From Limisphaera sp049537155 (GTDB lineage Bacteria; Verrucomicrobiota; Verrucomicrobiia; Limisphaerales; Limisphaeraceae): DNA of 64,000 nt. The notes under the pieces are model-generated. The model saw only the letters and a list, made by a program, of their open reading frames with translations, made no database searches and was not told the origin of the DNA. The stretch is from contig NZ_JBMVQZ010000004.1 in NCBI RefSeq assembly GCF_049537155.1, forward strand, positions 186,001-250,000, in the 5' to 3' direction. Shown here in pieces: positions 17,530 to 26,530 of the stretch (position 1 is the stretch's first letter; every line of letters begins with the position of its first letter). A program made the position numbers and the translations under genes.

Positions 17530-17646
17530 GACAACCTCCGTTGCCGCTGCAACGACTGGTTCGTTAGGCAATGGAGCATTCGGCAGCGCCCCTCAGGGGT
17601 GCGTTCCCAAGCGCTCCACACAATCCCGACAAGGCTGAGAATTCTT

Positions 17647-19326
17647 ATGCTTACGATGGAAGACGCCATGAAGCAAAGCCCGATGCGCTTTGCGGTTGGC
17701 GAGATTGTGCCCGGGACCATCATCGAGGTGCGTCCCAAGGAAGTGTTGGTGGACATCGGTTACAAGAGTGAAGGGGTCGTGCCCCTGAGCGAGTTCGAGA
17801 GCCCCGAGAGCCTCCAGCCCGGCATGCAGGTGGATGTGCTGATCGAGAAGCTGGAGGACAAGGACGGCATGGTCGTTCTCTCGCATGAGAAGGCCATGTT
17901 CAAGAAGAACTGGGAACGCATCCTGGCCATTTGCAACGAGGGCGGTCGGATCCAGGGTCGGGTCAAGGCGGTGGTCAAGGGCGGTCTGCTGGTCAACGTG
18001 GGGGTGGAGGCGTTTCTGCCGGCGTCGCAGGTCGACATCACCACGCCGAGGAACCTTTCTGAGTACGTCGGCAAGACCTTTGAGTTCAAGGTGGTCCGGA
18101 TCAACCCGGAGCGGCAGAACATCGTGTTGTCGCGGCGGGAGGTTTTGGAGGAGGAACGGGCCCAGCGTCGTGCGAAGCTGCTGCAGGAGATGATGCCGGG
18201 CGACATCCGCAAAGGGCGGGTCAAGAATCTGACCGATTTTGGTGCGTTCATCGACCTGGACGGAATAGACGGCCTGCTGCACATCACCGACATGAGCTGG
18301 GGCCGGATCGGGCATCCGTCCGAGCTGCTCAAGGTGGGGCAGGAAATCGACGTGGTGGTGCTGGACGTCAACCGCGAGAAGGAGCGGGTCAGTCTGGGCC
18401 TGAAGCAGAAGACCCCCAACCCGTGGGACCAGATCGAGACGAAGTATCCGGTGGGCACTCGTGTGAAGGGCAAGGTGGTGAACCTGGTCCCGTACGGCGC
18501 GTTTGTGGAACTGGAACCGGGCGTGGAGGGATTGGTTCACGTGACGGAGCTGTCCTGGACGAAACGGATCGCCAAGCCCTCGGACGTCTTGCAGGTGGGG
18601 CAGGAGATCGAGGCGGTGGTTCTCAGCGTGAACCGCGAGGAGCAGAAGATCTCCCTCGGGGTCCGGCAGCTGGAACCGAATCCGTGGGACACCATCGATC
18701 AGAAGTACCCGCCGGGCACGCGCGTCAAGGGCAAGGTGCGCAATCTCACCAGTTACGGTGCGTTCATCGAGTTGGAGGAGGGCATCGACGGCATGGTGCA
18801 CGTCTCGGATCTTTCCTGGACGCGCAAGATCAATCATCCCTCCGAGGTGCTCAAGAAGGGCGACGAAGTGGAGGCAGTGGTGCTGGAGGTGGACAAGCCC
18901 AACCAGCGGATCGCCCTCGGTATCAAACAGCTCACCCCCGACCCGTGGGAACGGATCGACGAGCTCTACAAGGTGGGCGATCTGGTCACCGGCAAGGTCA
19001 CGAAACTGGCCAGTTTCGGCGCGTTTGTGGGCTTGCAGCATGACATCGACGGCCTGGTCCACATTTCCCAGATCAGCGAGGAACGCGTGGACAAGATCAA
19101 GAATGTGCTGAAGGTGGGCCAGGAGGTCACCGCGCGGGTGATCAAAATCGATCGTGCGGAGCGCCGGATCGGCCTGTCCATCAAGGCGGCCAACTACACC
19201 GAGGAACAGTTGCGCGAGGAACAGCGGCTGCTGGACCAGCTCAAGCCGGGCGAAGACCTGGTGGCGCTGCAGCATGCCTTCGAGGCGGCCGAGGAGGAAC
19301 GCGAAGGGGAAGAGTCCAAGCAGTGA
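17647..19326 (+). CDS. rpsA: 30S ribosomal protein S1
   Basis: A 559-aa protein with six S1 RNA-binding repeats. Their starts can be read as GEIVPGTIIEVRPKEVLVDI, GRIQGRVKAVVKGGLLVNV, GDIRKGRVKNLTDFGAFIDL, GTRVKGKVVNLVPYGAFVEL, GTRVKGKVRNLTSYGAFIEL and GDLVTGKVTKLASFGAFVGL. The first two are the divergent ribosome-binding type and the last four the canonical type. The acidic tail (EEEREGEESKQ) is common in S1. The start is ATG 17647; ATG 17668 has a better placed GGAAG and is an alternative. S1 unwinds and presents mRNA to the 30S subunit. A GC-rich terminator follows. Confidence 0.96.
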   Translation: MLTMEDAMKQSPMRFAVGEIVPGTIIEVRPKEVLVDIGYKSEGVVPLSEFESPESLQPGMQVDVLIEKLEDKDGMVVLSHEKAMFKKNWERILAICNEGGRIQGRVKAVVKGGLLVNVGVEAFLPASQVDITTPRNLSEYVGKTFEFKVVRINPERQNIVLSRREVLEEERAQRRAKLLQEMMPGDIRKGRVKNLTDFGAFIDLDGIDGLLHITDMSWGRIGHPSELLKVGQEIDVVVLDVNREKERVSLGLKQKTPNPWDQIETKYPVGTRVKGKVVNLVPYGAFVELEPGVEGLVHVTELSWTKRIAKPSDVLQVGQEIEAVVLSVNREEQKISLGVRQLEPNPWDTIDQKYPPGTRVKGKVRNLTSYGAFIELEEGIDGMVHVSDLSWTRKINHPSEVLKKGDEVEAVVLEVDKPNQRIALGIKQLTPDPWERIDELYKVGDLVTGKVTKLASFGAFVGLQHDIDGLVHISQISEERVDKIKNVLKVGQEVTARVIKIDRAERRIGLSIKAANYTEEQLREEQRLLDQLKPGEDLVALQHAFEAAEEEREGEESKQ

Positions 19327-19349
19327 TCGGCTGCAGAACCGTTTGAACG

Positions 19350-19380
19350 GGGCGGGTTCGTCGTGCGGACCCGCCCTTTA
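19350..19380 (+). terminator. Rho-independent terminator of rpsA
   Basis: Perfect 8-bp stem GGGCGGGT / ACCCGCCC (19350-19357 and 19369-19376) with an 11-nt loop, followed by a short TTTA. It lies 24 bp after the rpsA stop. Confidence 0.75.
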
Positions 19381-19573
19381 GTATTCGTCGCCCCGGGCCG
19401 GGGTTCAAATGCCCCGGGAAAGGGGTCCGCGGCCCGGCCAGTTGCGGCCCTGCCGCGGGCCCGCCCGGCTCGCGTGGGGTCGGGTGAGGGCGCGTAAGGG
19501 CACCCGGGGGATGGCCGCTGCGTCCGGTGCCCGGCCGTTTGCCGGGGCCGGCCGGGCTCCGGGCGCACCGCCA

Positions 19574-20893
19574 TCAGCGCTTGTGCGGCAGGATTCGAGC
19601 GGGCTGGCGCGCCTCCCATTCCTCCCGGGTGACCGCGCGCATGCGATGGAGGAAGACAAAGGCACCCTTTTTGTTGCCCACGAGGATGTCCGGCCAGCCG
19701 TTGGCGTCGAGGTCCAGGACGGTGACCTGTGTGCCCACGCCCGAGTCGTGGTCCACCAGGTGCGGCTCGAAGAAGGGGAGGCTGCCATCCGAAGGGCGCA
19801 CGAGGCGGAACCAGTAGAGGACCGCAGGGGCGTTGGGTTCGGGATCCCCGGTGGGTCCGTGTGCCCAGAACCGTTTGCCGGTGACGAAGTCGGTGAGGCC
19901 ATCCCGGTCGAAGTCGGCCGCAGCCAGGGCATGGGCCTGGGAGAACCGTACGCCGTAGGGGTTGGCAGGATCCTGTTCTCCGATGATGAGATGCCGGCGG
20001 AAGGTGATCTCGTGGCCGGAGCGGATTTGTTCGAACCATGCCAGGCCGTATTCGTGTGCATGGAGGGCGGTGACGACGTCGTTCAGACCGTCCCCGTTGA
20101 CGTCGAACACGAGCATCTGTGCGCCGCCACGGCCGAACGAGGCGGGATGCCGCTTCCACAGGGGCCGCCCTTCCAGCGATGGAGGCTGCTCCCACCAGCC
20201 GTCTTTTTCCAAGAGATCCGTGCGGCCGTCACCGTTCACGTCGCCCCAGCCCAGGCCGTGGGTGTACCGGCCCCAGTCTCCGGGCGGACTGACGGGCACG
20301 AAGGTCCACGGCCGGTGGGGCTGGCGGGGATCGAACTCTGCATAGCCCAGGCGTCCGCCCGAGAAACAAATCAGTTCGGGCCGGCCATCCCCGGTGATGT
20401 CGGCCAACCCGGGCGATTCCCCGTCGGTCGGTTCGAGGGCCAGGTGGCCGGGCCAGGGCACGCCCGGTCTGCATGGATTTTCGTACCAACGGGCGGGGCC
20501 GCCGGGGTGGGGTAGAAGCAGAATGTCCGGCCAGTCGTCTCCGTTGAAATCGCCGGTGAAGGTGAGGAACACGTCGGCGTAGGCGTTGCGCGAACCCAGG
20601 GCACCTTCGAAACCGGGAACCACTTCTCGGGAGCCGTCCTCGCGGGTGCGTTCGAAAGACTGTGTGGCCGGAGCAAAGGCAAAGCGCCGGGAGAAACCGG
20701 GACCGAAATAGACGTACGGTCCGCACACCACGTCGGTGTGACCGTCCCGATTGAAATCGGCGGCGTGGATGCCTTCGGCCCAGAACTCCTGTGTGAGGAC
20801 CCGTTTCTCGAACTCGTGAAGGTGAAACTCGGGGGCCGGCGTGGCGGCCAGCAGGGCGGTGGCGGTGAGCTGACAGAGGAGGACCCGGCGCAT
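19574..20893 (-). CDS. Secreted FG-GAP/VCBS repeat protein
   Basis: A 439-aa protein. A short signal peptide (MRRVLLCQLTATALLAATPA) is followed by repeated FG-GAP calcium-binding motifs: AADFNRDGHTDVVCGP, GDFNGDDWPDILLL, ADITGDGRPELICF, GDVNGDGRTDLLEKDG, FDVNGDGLNDVVTAL, ADFDRDGLTDFVTGKR and LDLDANGWPDILVGN. The seven DxNxDGxxD-type loops fit one seven-bladed beta propeller. Such proteins are exported and common in Verrucomicrobiota and Planctomycetota; the role is unknown (adhesion or catalysis). The end (MRAVTREEWEARQPARIL) is a short helix. It is convergent with rpsA and lies 78 bp after cobA-hemD on the same strand. Confidence 0.85.
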   Translation of the reverse strand: MRRVLLCQLTATALLAATPAPEFHLHEFEKRVLTQEFWAEGIHAADFNRDGHTDVVCGPYVYFGPGFSRRFAFAPATQSFERTREDGSREVVPGFEGALGSRNAYADVFLTFTGDFNGDDWPDILLLPHPGGPARWYENPCRPGVPWPGHLALEPTDGESPGLADITGDGRPELICFSGGRLGYAEFDPRQPHRPWTFVPVSPPGDWGRYTHGLGWGDVNGDGRTDLLEKDGWWEQPPSLEGRPLWKRHPASFGRGGAQMLVFDVNGDGLNDVVTALHAHEYGLAWFEQIRSGHEITFRRHLIIGEQDPANPYGVRFSQAHALAAADFDRDGLTDFVTGKRFWAHGPTGDPEPNAPAVLYWFRLVRPSDGSLPFFEPHLVDHDSGVGTQVTVLDLDANGWPDILVGNKKGAFVFLHRMRAVTREEWEARQPARILPHKR

Positions 20894-20971
20894 GGAGCAA
20901 AGCTGCAGGGTTACCTGCCGGCCGGTCAAGTGCGGGCCTTGGCGGCGCCGGTGCCCGGGATGCGCGTGAGG

Positions 20972-22519
20972 TCAGCGCGATGCCACCAGACGTTCCGCGA
21001 TGACGTGGTCCCGAATGGCCGCGACCAGGCCGGGGATGGTGTGTTCGCGGGCCTCCACGGTGGGGGCCAGGCCCAGACCGGCCAGGGCACGGCTGGTTTC
21101 GGGCCCGATGCTGGCCAGACGGAGCGTGGGGAACCGGCCCAGGAGTTTGGGCAGATCAAACCTTTGATGGAAATGTTCCACCGTGGAGCCGCTGGTGAAG
21201 GTGATCCAGTCGGCGCCTTCTTCGCGCAGGCGTCGGGCGGTCTCGTCGTTGCCCTCGGTCTCCGCCACCGTGCGGTAGACGGCGATGTCGTCCACAATGG
21301 CACCGTGTTCCTCAAGGGCCTTGGGGAGGTCGGGATTGGCCACCTCGGCCCGGAGCAGGCAGATGCGGAGGTTTTCCAGGCTCATGTAGTTGGCCATGGT
21401 CTCGGCCACCTTGGTGGCCAGGGCCTCCTCGGGCACGAGATCCACCTGCAGGTGCAGTTGCCGGAGTCGTTCGGCCGTGCCCGGTCCCACGGCTGCGATG
21501 CGGGCGCCGCCGAGGTCGCGCAGGTCCTGGAATCGCTGGAAGAAGAAGTCGAAAAAGGCGGAGACGCCATTGGGGCTGGTGAAGACGAGCCAGTCATAGC
21601 TGTTCAACTCCAGCAGGGCGTCCATGACGTCGCGCCGGCGTCGCGGAGGGGCGGTCTTGATGACGGGCACCTCCCAGACTTCGGCACCGAGTTCGGCCAA
21701 CGGCCGTGACAGGGCGGCGGCCTGTTCCCGGGCGCGTGTCACCACGACGCGCTGGCCGAAGAGCGGACGGCGTTCATACCAGTTGAGCTTTTCGCGCAGG
21801 CGGACCACCTCGCCGATGACGGCGACGCCGGGTGCGCCGAGCCCTGCGCGGGCCAGTTCGGATCCGATGGTGGCCAACGTGGCCACCACGGAGCGTTGAC
21901 GCGCCGTGGTGCCCCACTGGGTGACCATCACCGGCGTGTCCGGCGCCATGCCGTGGCGCAGGAGGACCTCGGCGATGCGGCCCATTTGCGCGGTGCCCAT
22001 CAGGACGACCTTCGTCCCCGGCAAACGGGCCTCGGCCGCCCAGTCCACGGGGCATTCGGGCGACTCGGGATCCGCGTGCCCTGTGAGGATCACCAGGCGC
22101 GAGCTGTATCCGCGGTGGGTGACGGGCACGCCTGCATATGCCGGCACCGCGACGAAGGAGGAAACGCCCGGCACGACTTCGAACGGAATCCCGGCCTCGG
22201 CCAGATACAGTGCTTCCTCACCGCCGCGGCCAAAAACGTAGGGGTCGCCGCCCTTGAGTCGGACCACCGTTTTACCCTCGCGGGCGCGGGTGGCGATCAG
22301 GTCCATGACGGCGGTGCGGTCGGCCGGTCCTTCTCCTGCCCGCCGTCCGCCGAAGACCCGCTCGGCCTCCGGCCGGGCGAGGGTCAGGATGGCCGGATTG
22401 ACCAGGGCGTCATACACCACCACATCTGCCCGGCGGAGCAGTTCGGCGGCACGGAGCGTCAGCAAGCCCGGGTCTCCCGGACCGGCTCCCACAAGATACA
22501 CTGTGCCGATTGTTGGCAT
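20972..22519 (-). CDS. cobA-hemD: Fusion of uroporphyrinogen-III C-methyltransferase and uroporphyrinogen-III synthase
   Basis: A 515-aa bifunctional enzyme. Residues ~1-245 are the SAM-dependent methyltransferase (GTVYLVGAGPGDPGLLTLRA, VVYDALVNP, RLKGGDPYVFGRGGEEA, VPGVSSFVAVPAYAGVPVTH) that makes precorrin-2 for sirohaem or cobalamin. Residues ~260-510 are HemD (ALSRPLAELGAEVWEVP, YDWLVFTSPNGVSAFFDFF, AAVGPGTAERLR, WITFTSGSTVEHF), which cyclises hydroxymethylbilane to uroporphyrinogen III. Putting both steps on one chain occurs in several phyla. I chose ATG 22519, directly before the glycine-rich motif, over the longer open frame to 22747. No other haem gene is in the window. Confidence 0.95.
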   Translation of the reverse strand: MPTIGTVYLVGAGPGDPGLLTLRAAELLRRADVVVYDALVNPAILTLARPEAERVFGGRRAGEGPADRTAVMDLIATRAREGKTVVRLKGGDPYVFGRGGEEALYLAEAGIPFEVVPGVSSFVAVPAYAGVPVTHRGYSSRLVILTGHADPESPECPVDWAAEARLPGTKVVLMGTAQMGRIAEVLLRHGMAPDTPVMVTQWGTTARQRSVVATLATIGSELARAGLGAPGVAVIGEVVRLREKLNWYERRPLFGQRVVVTRAREQAAALSRPLAELGAEVWEVPVIKTAPPRRRRDVMDALLELNSYDWLVFTSPNGVSAFFDFFFQRFQDLRDLGGARIAAVGPGTAERLRQLHLQVDLVPEEALATKVAETMANYMSLENLRICLLRAEVANPDLPKALEEHGAIVDDIAVYRTVAETEGNDETARRLREEGADWITFTSGSTVEHFHQRFDLPKLLGRFPTLRLASIGPETSRALAGLGLAPTVEAREHTIPGLVAAIRDHVIAERLVASR

Positions 22520-22662
22520 CGTTGGGAAACTATCGGCTGGCGCGCTTCTGGCAAGGCCGGGTGTGGGAGGGTGGTCCTGCCTGCAGGGGAACCCGGCGTT
22601 GACCGGCGGCTGTGCCCGGCTGCCGGGAGTTGCCCGGCGTTTGAGCGGTGGCGGGAATGGGC

Positions 22663-22690
22663 TTGCGCAACGGCGCGAACGCGGCATATT
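22663..22690 (+). promoter_or_regulatory. Possible promoter for tRNA-Ala
   Basis: TTGCGC at 22663-22668, a 16-nt spacer and CATATT at 22685-22690. The AT-rich -10-like box stands out in GC-rich surroundings. It is ~70 nt before the tRNA, somewhat far. Confidence 0.25.
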
Positions 22691-22763
22691 GCAAAGCGGT
22701 TGGCGCGGTGGTTCCTCGGAAACGCCGCAGCCGGCCGGGCCCGACAAGGGCTTGCAGACCGGT

Positions 22764-22839
22764 GGGGTCGTAGCTCAGTTGGTAGAGCGTCTCGTTCGCA
22801 CTGAGAAGGTCAGGGGTTCGAGTCCCCTCGGCTCCACCA
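22764..22839 (+). tRNA. tRNA-Ala (anticodon CGC)
   Basis: Cloverleaf folded by eye: acceptor GGGGTCG/CGGCTCC, D arm GCTC/GAGC, anticodon stem TCTCG/TGAGA around loop TTCGCAC (anticodon CGC), T arm AGGGG TTCGAGT CCCCT, discriminator A and encoded CCA. The acceptor stem has the G3:U70 wobble pair that identifies alanine tRNAs, which supports the anticodon reading. It decodes GCG. Confidence 0.96.
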
Positions 22840-22899
22840 ATTTTCTTTTTCCGCGGTCACACTTCGGTCACGCTCCCTTGACGCCGTTCGTTTCCGTAC

Positions 22900-23844
22900 A
22901 TGGAGCATGGAGGGTCCAACAGCCGGTTCGAGTTGGTACCGCTGGCGGGCGGTGGCTGGGCGGTGCATGACAGGGCCTGGGGCGAGACCATGCACCCGGT
23001 GGCCGGGCCCGAGATCGAGCCGGCCGCGCTTTACGTGGAGGAACTGCAACTGCCGCAGCTTTGGACGCGGGTCGAATCGGGCCGGCAGGCGTTGGCAGTG
23101 GTGTGGGATGTGGGATTGGGCGCCGGGGCGAACGCCCTGGCGGTTCTGCGCTCGGCGGCGGCGCGCCGGGTGCGGTTGCGGCTGTGGAGCTTCGATCTTT
23201 CACTCGACGCCCTTGCGTTTGCGCGGGCGGAGGCTGGGCGGCTCCGGTATCTTGCGGGGTGGGAATCCCTGGTGGACGAGTTCCTCGCCCGGGGAGCGTT
23301 CACCGGCACGGTGGGCGCGGCCGGGGTCGAATGGCGATATGTTGAAGGAGATTTCGCCCGGTGGCTGGCGGTTGATGAGCCGCCGGCCGATGCGCCCGAT
23401 GCGGTGGCGTTCGATCCCTATTCGCCGTCGTGCCATCCGGACCTGTGGACGGCGGAGGTGTTCCGGCGGCTGTACGGCCGGCTCGACCCGTCGCGGCCGT
23501 GTGTCCTGACCACGTACTCCCGCAGCAATCGGGTTCGAACGGCACTGTTGATGGCGGGATTCTTTGTGGGACGCGGCCGGCCGGTGGGTGTGAAGGAGGA
23601 AACCACCGTGGCATCGAACCGGTTGGAACTGTTGAGCCGTCCGTTGGATCACGCGTGGCTGGACCGGTTGCGAAAAACACCGCCCGCCGGTTCCGGCCGG
23701 CACGCGGGAGACGCCCATCGGATGGCGGCCCTCTCCGTGTGGGAGAGGCTCCGGCGCCATCCGCAGTTTGCCGGGCTGCGGATGTCGCCCGCGAGGGATC
23801 AAGGGGCCGGCTCGTCGGGCAGCGGCAGATCGGCCAGTTTCTGA
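22900..23844 (+). CDS. mnmD: MnmD-like tRNA 5-aminomethyl-uridine methyltransferase domain protein
   Basis: A 314-aa Rossmann methyltransferase. The SAM site appears as VWDVGLGAGANALAVLRSA. The family segment ARWLAVDEPPADAPDAVAFD then PYSPSCHPDLWTAEVFRRLY corresponds to the D-x-F-S-P...P-x-L-W pattern of the MnmC methyltransferase domain (DUF752). It would add the final methyl group to nm5(s2)U34 in tRNA. The flavin oxidase half of MnmC is missing, as in the stand-alone MnmD of other bacteria. The C-terminus runs past the usual end (about 60 Ser/Arg/Gly-rich residues), and its last 46 bp overlap the 3' end of dnaG on the other strand. Confidence 0.8.
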   Translation: MEHGGSNSRFELVPLAGGGWAVHDRAWGETMHPVAGPEIEPAALYVEELQLPQLWTRVESGRQALAVVWDVGLGAGANALAVLRSAAARRVRLRLWSFDLSLDALAFARAEAGRLRYLAGWESLVDEFLARGAFTGTVGAAGVEWRYVEGDFARWLAVDEPPADAPDAVAFDPYSPSCHPDLWTAEVFRRLYGRLDPSRPCVLTTYSRSNRVRTALLMAGFFVGRGRPVGVKEETTVASNRLELLSRPLDHAWLDRLRKTPPAGSGRHAGDAHRMAALSVWERLRRHPQFAGLRMSPARDQGAGSSGSGRSASF

Positions 23845-25607
23845 TGCCGGAGGTTCTGCATTTCCTGGAGAAGGGCCAGGCGATCGGCATCGGAAAGGTC
23901 CGGCCGGCCCATCCGGCGCCTGTACTCGTCCAGGCGCCGGTCCAGCCAGGCGTTGCGGATCCGGAGGGTGACGTCCCGGACTTGTCGTTCGGGTTCCGGC
24001 AGAGGGCGGTCGTCCACTGCGCAGGCGCTGATCAGGGACTGGAGTTCCGGTTCGGGCAGGGCCTGGACCAGGTCGGCCACGCGGAGGGGGCGTCCCTCGC
24101 GTCCCCACTGGAAAGACATCTGGACAATGCGGCGGACGCCGTCGTGTTGGAGCCATTCAGGGGAGAGATGTTTGACCAGCCACGGGAGGAGGGAGTCGTG
24201 CTGCAAGAGCAGGCGCAACAACCACTCTTCCAGCGGAGGCGGCCCGGCGGGTGCGGCCTGGCCGGGCGTGGGCTCTGACTGTGGGCGGGGGGAGCCGCCC
24301 TGCCTGTCCATGCGGCGGAACTCCGTCAGGACCGCCTCCGGGCTGACGCCGAGGACCGCCGCGGTTTTGCGGGCGTGATTCTCGATCAACAGGGCGTTGG
24401 CGGTCTTGAGGAGGAGACGGCCCATTTCCCGGAGAATGGCGAGCCGGCCACTGTCAGTCTGCACGTCGTGCTTTTGGCAAAGCCGTTTCAGGTAGTAATC
24501 GAAAAAGTCACCGGCGTTTCGGATGAGGGCCTGAAAAGCCTCGGGCCCGCGGGTGCGAATGAAACTGTCGGGATCGTCCGGAGACGGGACCACGGCCACG
24601 CGGACGACGAGACCGGCCTCCAGCAGCGCCTCCAGGGCGCGGCTCATGGCCTGTTGGCCGGCTTCGTCGGAATCGAAACACAGGACGGCCTCGGAGGTGT
24701 AGCGGCGGAGCAGGCGCGCGTGTTCCTCGGTGAAGGCGGTGCCGAGCGGCGCCACAACGTTGGTCACCCCGGCCTCGTGACAGGCAATGAGGTCCAGTTG
24801 CCCCTCGCAGATGACGGCGAAGCCCGCGTCCAGGATGGCCCGCCGACTCTTGTCCAGCCCGTAGAAGACCCGGCTTTTTCGGAACAGGGGGGTTTCGGGT
24901 GAATTGATGTATTTGGCGGTTTCGGCCTCTGAGCCGAGCACGCGGCCGCTGAAGGCGATCACCCGGCCCTGCTCGTCGCAGATGGGAAAGATGAGCCGGC
25001 CGCGGAACCGGTCGTAGTAGCCCGAACCGTCCTCGCGCCGAATGATCAGCCCGGCCTGTTCGACCAGTTCGGGGTCGAACCCCCTGCTGCGTGCCCAGTT
25101 GACGGTGTCGTCCCAGGCGGCGGGTGCGGCTCCGAGCCGGAACTTTTGGATGGCTTCCGCAGAGACGCCGCGCCGGGCCAGGTAATCGCGGGCGGCCCGG
25201 CCGGCGGCTTCCGTGGCCAGGACGTTCTGCCACCGGCGCGTGATCTGTTCCATCAGATCGAGGAGCCGGCGCTTGAGGTCGCGACGGGCCGCGCCCTCGG
25301 TGTCTTCCTCGAGGGCAAGACGGATGCCCACACGCTCGGCCAACCGCCGGACGGCCTCCGGGAAGGAGACGTTCTCGTAGAGTTGGACGAAGGTGAAGAC
25401 GTCCCCGCCCTTGTGACAGCCGAAGCAGTGAAAGATCTGGCGTTGCGGATGGACGTGGAAGCTGGGGGTTTTCTCCTTGTGGAACGGGCAGAGTGCGACG
25501 AAGTTGGCGCCGCGGCGTTTCAGGGGCAGGTAGGCGCTGATGACCTCCACGATGTCGTTGGAGGCGCGGATCTGTTCCAGTGTGTTCTGGGAAAACACCC
25601 CTGCCAT
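23799..25607 (-). CDS. dnaG: DNA primase
   Basis: A 602-aa replicative primase. The CHC2 zinc finger is CPFHKEKTPSF...FHCFGCHKGGDVF near residues 38-65. The catalytic core contains RFRGRLIFPICDEQGRVIAF and the TOPRIM pattern CEGQLDLIACHEAG ... LCFDSDEAGQQAM with the acidic E and DxD residues. A helicase-interacting C-terminal helical domain follows. The start is ATG 25607 (MAGVFSQNTLEQIRASNDIV), the normal family N-terminus. It synthesises RNA primers for lagging-strand replication. It lies 170 bp downstream of the surface-protein operon on the same strand. Neither rpsU nor rpoD, frequent neighbours in other phyla, is adjacent. Confidence 0.97.
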   Translation of the reverse strand: MAGVFSQNTLEQIRASNDIVEVISAYLPLKRRGANFVALCPFHKEKTPSFHVHPQRQIFHCFGCHKGGDVFTFVQLYENVSFPEAVRRLAERVGIRLALEEDTEGAARRDLKRRLLDLMEQITRRWQNVLATEAAGRAARDYLARRGVSAEAIQKFRLGAAPAAWDDTVNWARSRGFDPELVEQAGLIIRREDGSGYYDRFRGRLIFPICDEQGRVIAFSGRVLGSEAETAKYINSPETPLFRKSRVFYGLDKSRRAILDAGFAVICEGQLDLIACHEAGVTNVVAPLGTAFTEEHARLLRRYTSEAVLCFDSDEAGQQAMSRALEALLEAGLVVRVAVVPSPDDPDSFIRTRGPEAFQALIRNAGDFFDYYLKRLCQKHDVQTDSGRLAILREMGRLLLKTANALLIENHARKTAAVLGVSPEAVLTEFRRMDRQGGSPRPQSEPTPGQAAPAGPPPLEEWLLRLLLQHDSLLPWLVKHLSPEWLQHDGVRRIVQMSFQWGREGRPLRVADLVQALPEPELQSLISACAVDDRPLPEPERQVRDVTLRIRNAWLDRRLDEYRRRMGRPDLSDADRLALLQEMQNLRHQKLADLPLPDEPAP

Positions 25608-25777
25608 GGTCTTGCCAGGGTTCAGTTTGGGCTGTCCCCCTCCGCCCGGCAAGGACCTGTCTGCACCCCGGCGGTGGCCCCGGAAGCACCTGCGCTTCCC
25701 GCGGGTGGACCGCCTCCGGCGCCGGGAGTCCCGGCTGTCGCAGCGCGAACAACCAGAACACGATGCTTGTGCCCGGC

Positions 25778-26530
25778 TCACCGGACCCGGGGTGACGGGG
25801 CGGTTCTGCGGCGAAAGCGCCGCACCAGCCAGGCGCTCAGGAGTGCAAGCGACAGCAGCGTGGAGACACGGGCTTCAGGGACATAACGGACCTCCAAGCT
25901 CCAGGATTCCAGGATGTAAGCTCCACCCGTGCTGACGTCCGCAAGAAAGAGCATCCAAGTGCCCTCTTGGGAAAGTCCGGACATGTCCGACAACGGTGCC
26001 GCCCGCAGATCGGTCTCCAACACGAAGTTCGGATGGTTGGTTCGTCCATCAGGTTGCCAGACTCCGGTAAGCGGCGTGTCCAGAGGCAGGTCGTCGTTGC
26101 CCGTCAGAAACGAGCGGTATTTGTGGATATCGTACGCCGCTTCATCGTCGAAGGTGATTCGCACGGGGACTCCGTCACTGTAGCCGAAGGGTCTCCGGCT
26201 GGAACGCCCGGGACGGTTCAACAGGACGGTGTAGCCGGTCTCCAGGCGCGTGAGTGATACGAACAAGTCGCCCAAGAAACCGCCTCCGGCGGCGGGGCTG
26301 AGGGCGAGGGTGACAGTGATGGACTCAATGGGAGCAGGACCCGGAGGCAAAAGATGGGCGTCCGCCAGCCCGGCGAGGTCTCCATCGGGGATCGCGTTCT
26401 GCACGGTGAACTGAAATGTTTGTGGCTGGTAACCCGCCACGGGTAAGATGGTGGTCAACCACCATCCCAGGCAGATCAAGCGGCTGAGCCGGGCAAACGA
26501 CACAAAGGATTTGGGCGGTCGCAAACTCAT
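25778..26530 (-). CDS. Exported protein with proprotein-convertase-P-like domain and PEP-CTERM-type anchor
   Basis: A 250-aa protein: signal peptide (LSRLICLGWWLTTILPVAGY), a beta domain, and a C-terminal sorting signal VPEARVSTLLSLALLSAW followed by LVRRFRRR. This is a PEP-CTERM-like tripartite tail (VPE motif, hydrophobic helix, Arg cluster). The beta domain (FTVQNAIPDGDLAGLAD, GDLFVSLTRLETGYTVLL, GTWMLFLADVSTGGAYILE) resembles the P domain of subtilisin-like convertases. It would be processed by an exosortase and released or anchored outside. Its ATG overlaps the stop of the upstream gene by 4 bp, and it ends the eight-gene operon. No exosortase is in the window. Confidence 0.72.
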   Translation of the reverse strand: MSLRPPKSFVSFARLSRLICLGWWLTTILPVAGYQPQTFQFTVQNAIPDGDLAGLADAHLLPPGPAPIESITVTLALSPAAGGGFLGDLFVSLTRLETGYTVLLNRPGRSSRRPFGYSDGVPVRITFDDEAAYDIHKYRSFLTGNDDLPLDTPLTGVWQPDGRTNHPNFVLETDLRAAPLSDMSGLSQEGTWMLFLADVSTGGAYILESWSLEVRYVPEARVSTLLSLALLSAWLVRRFRRRTAPSPRVR

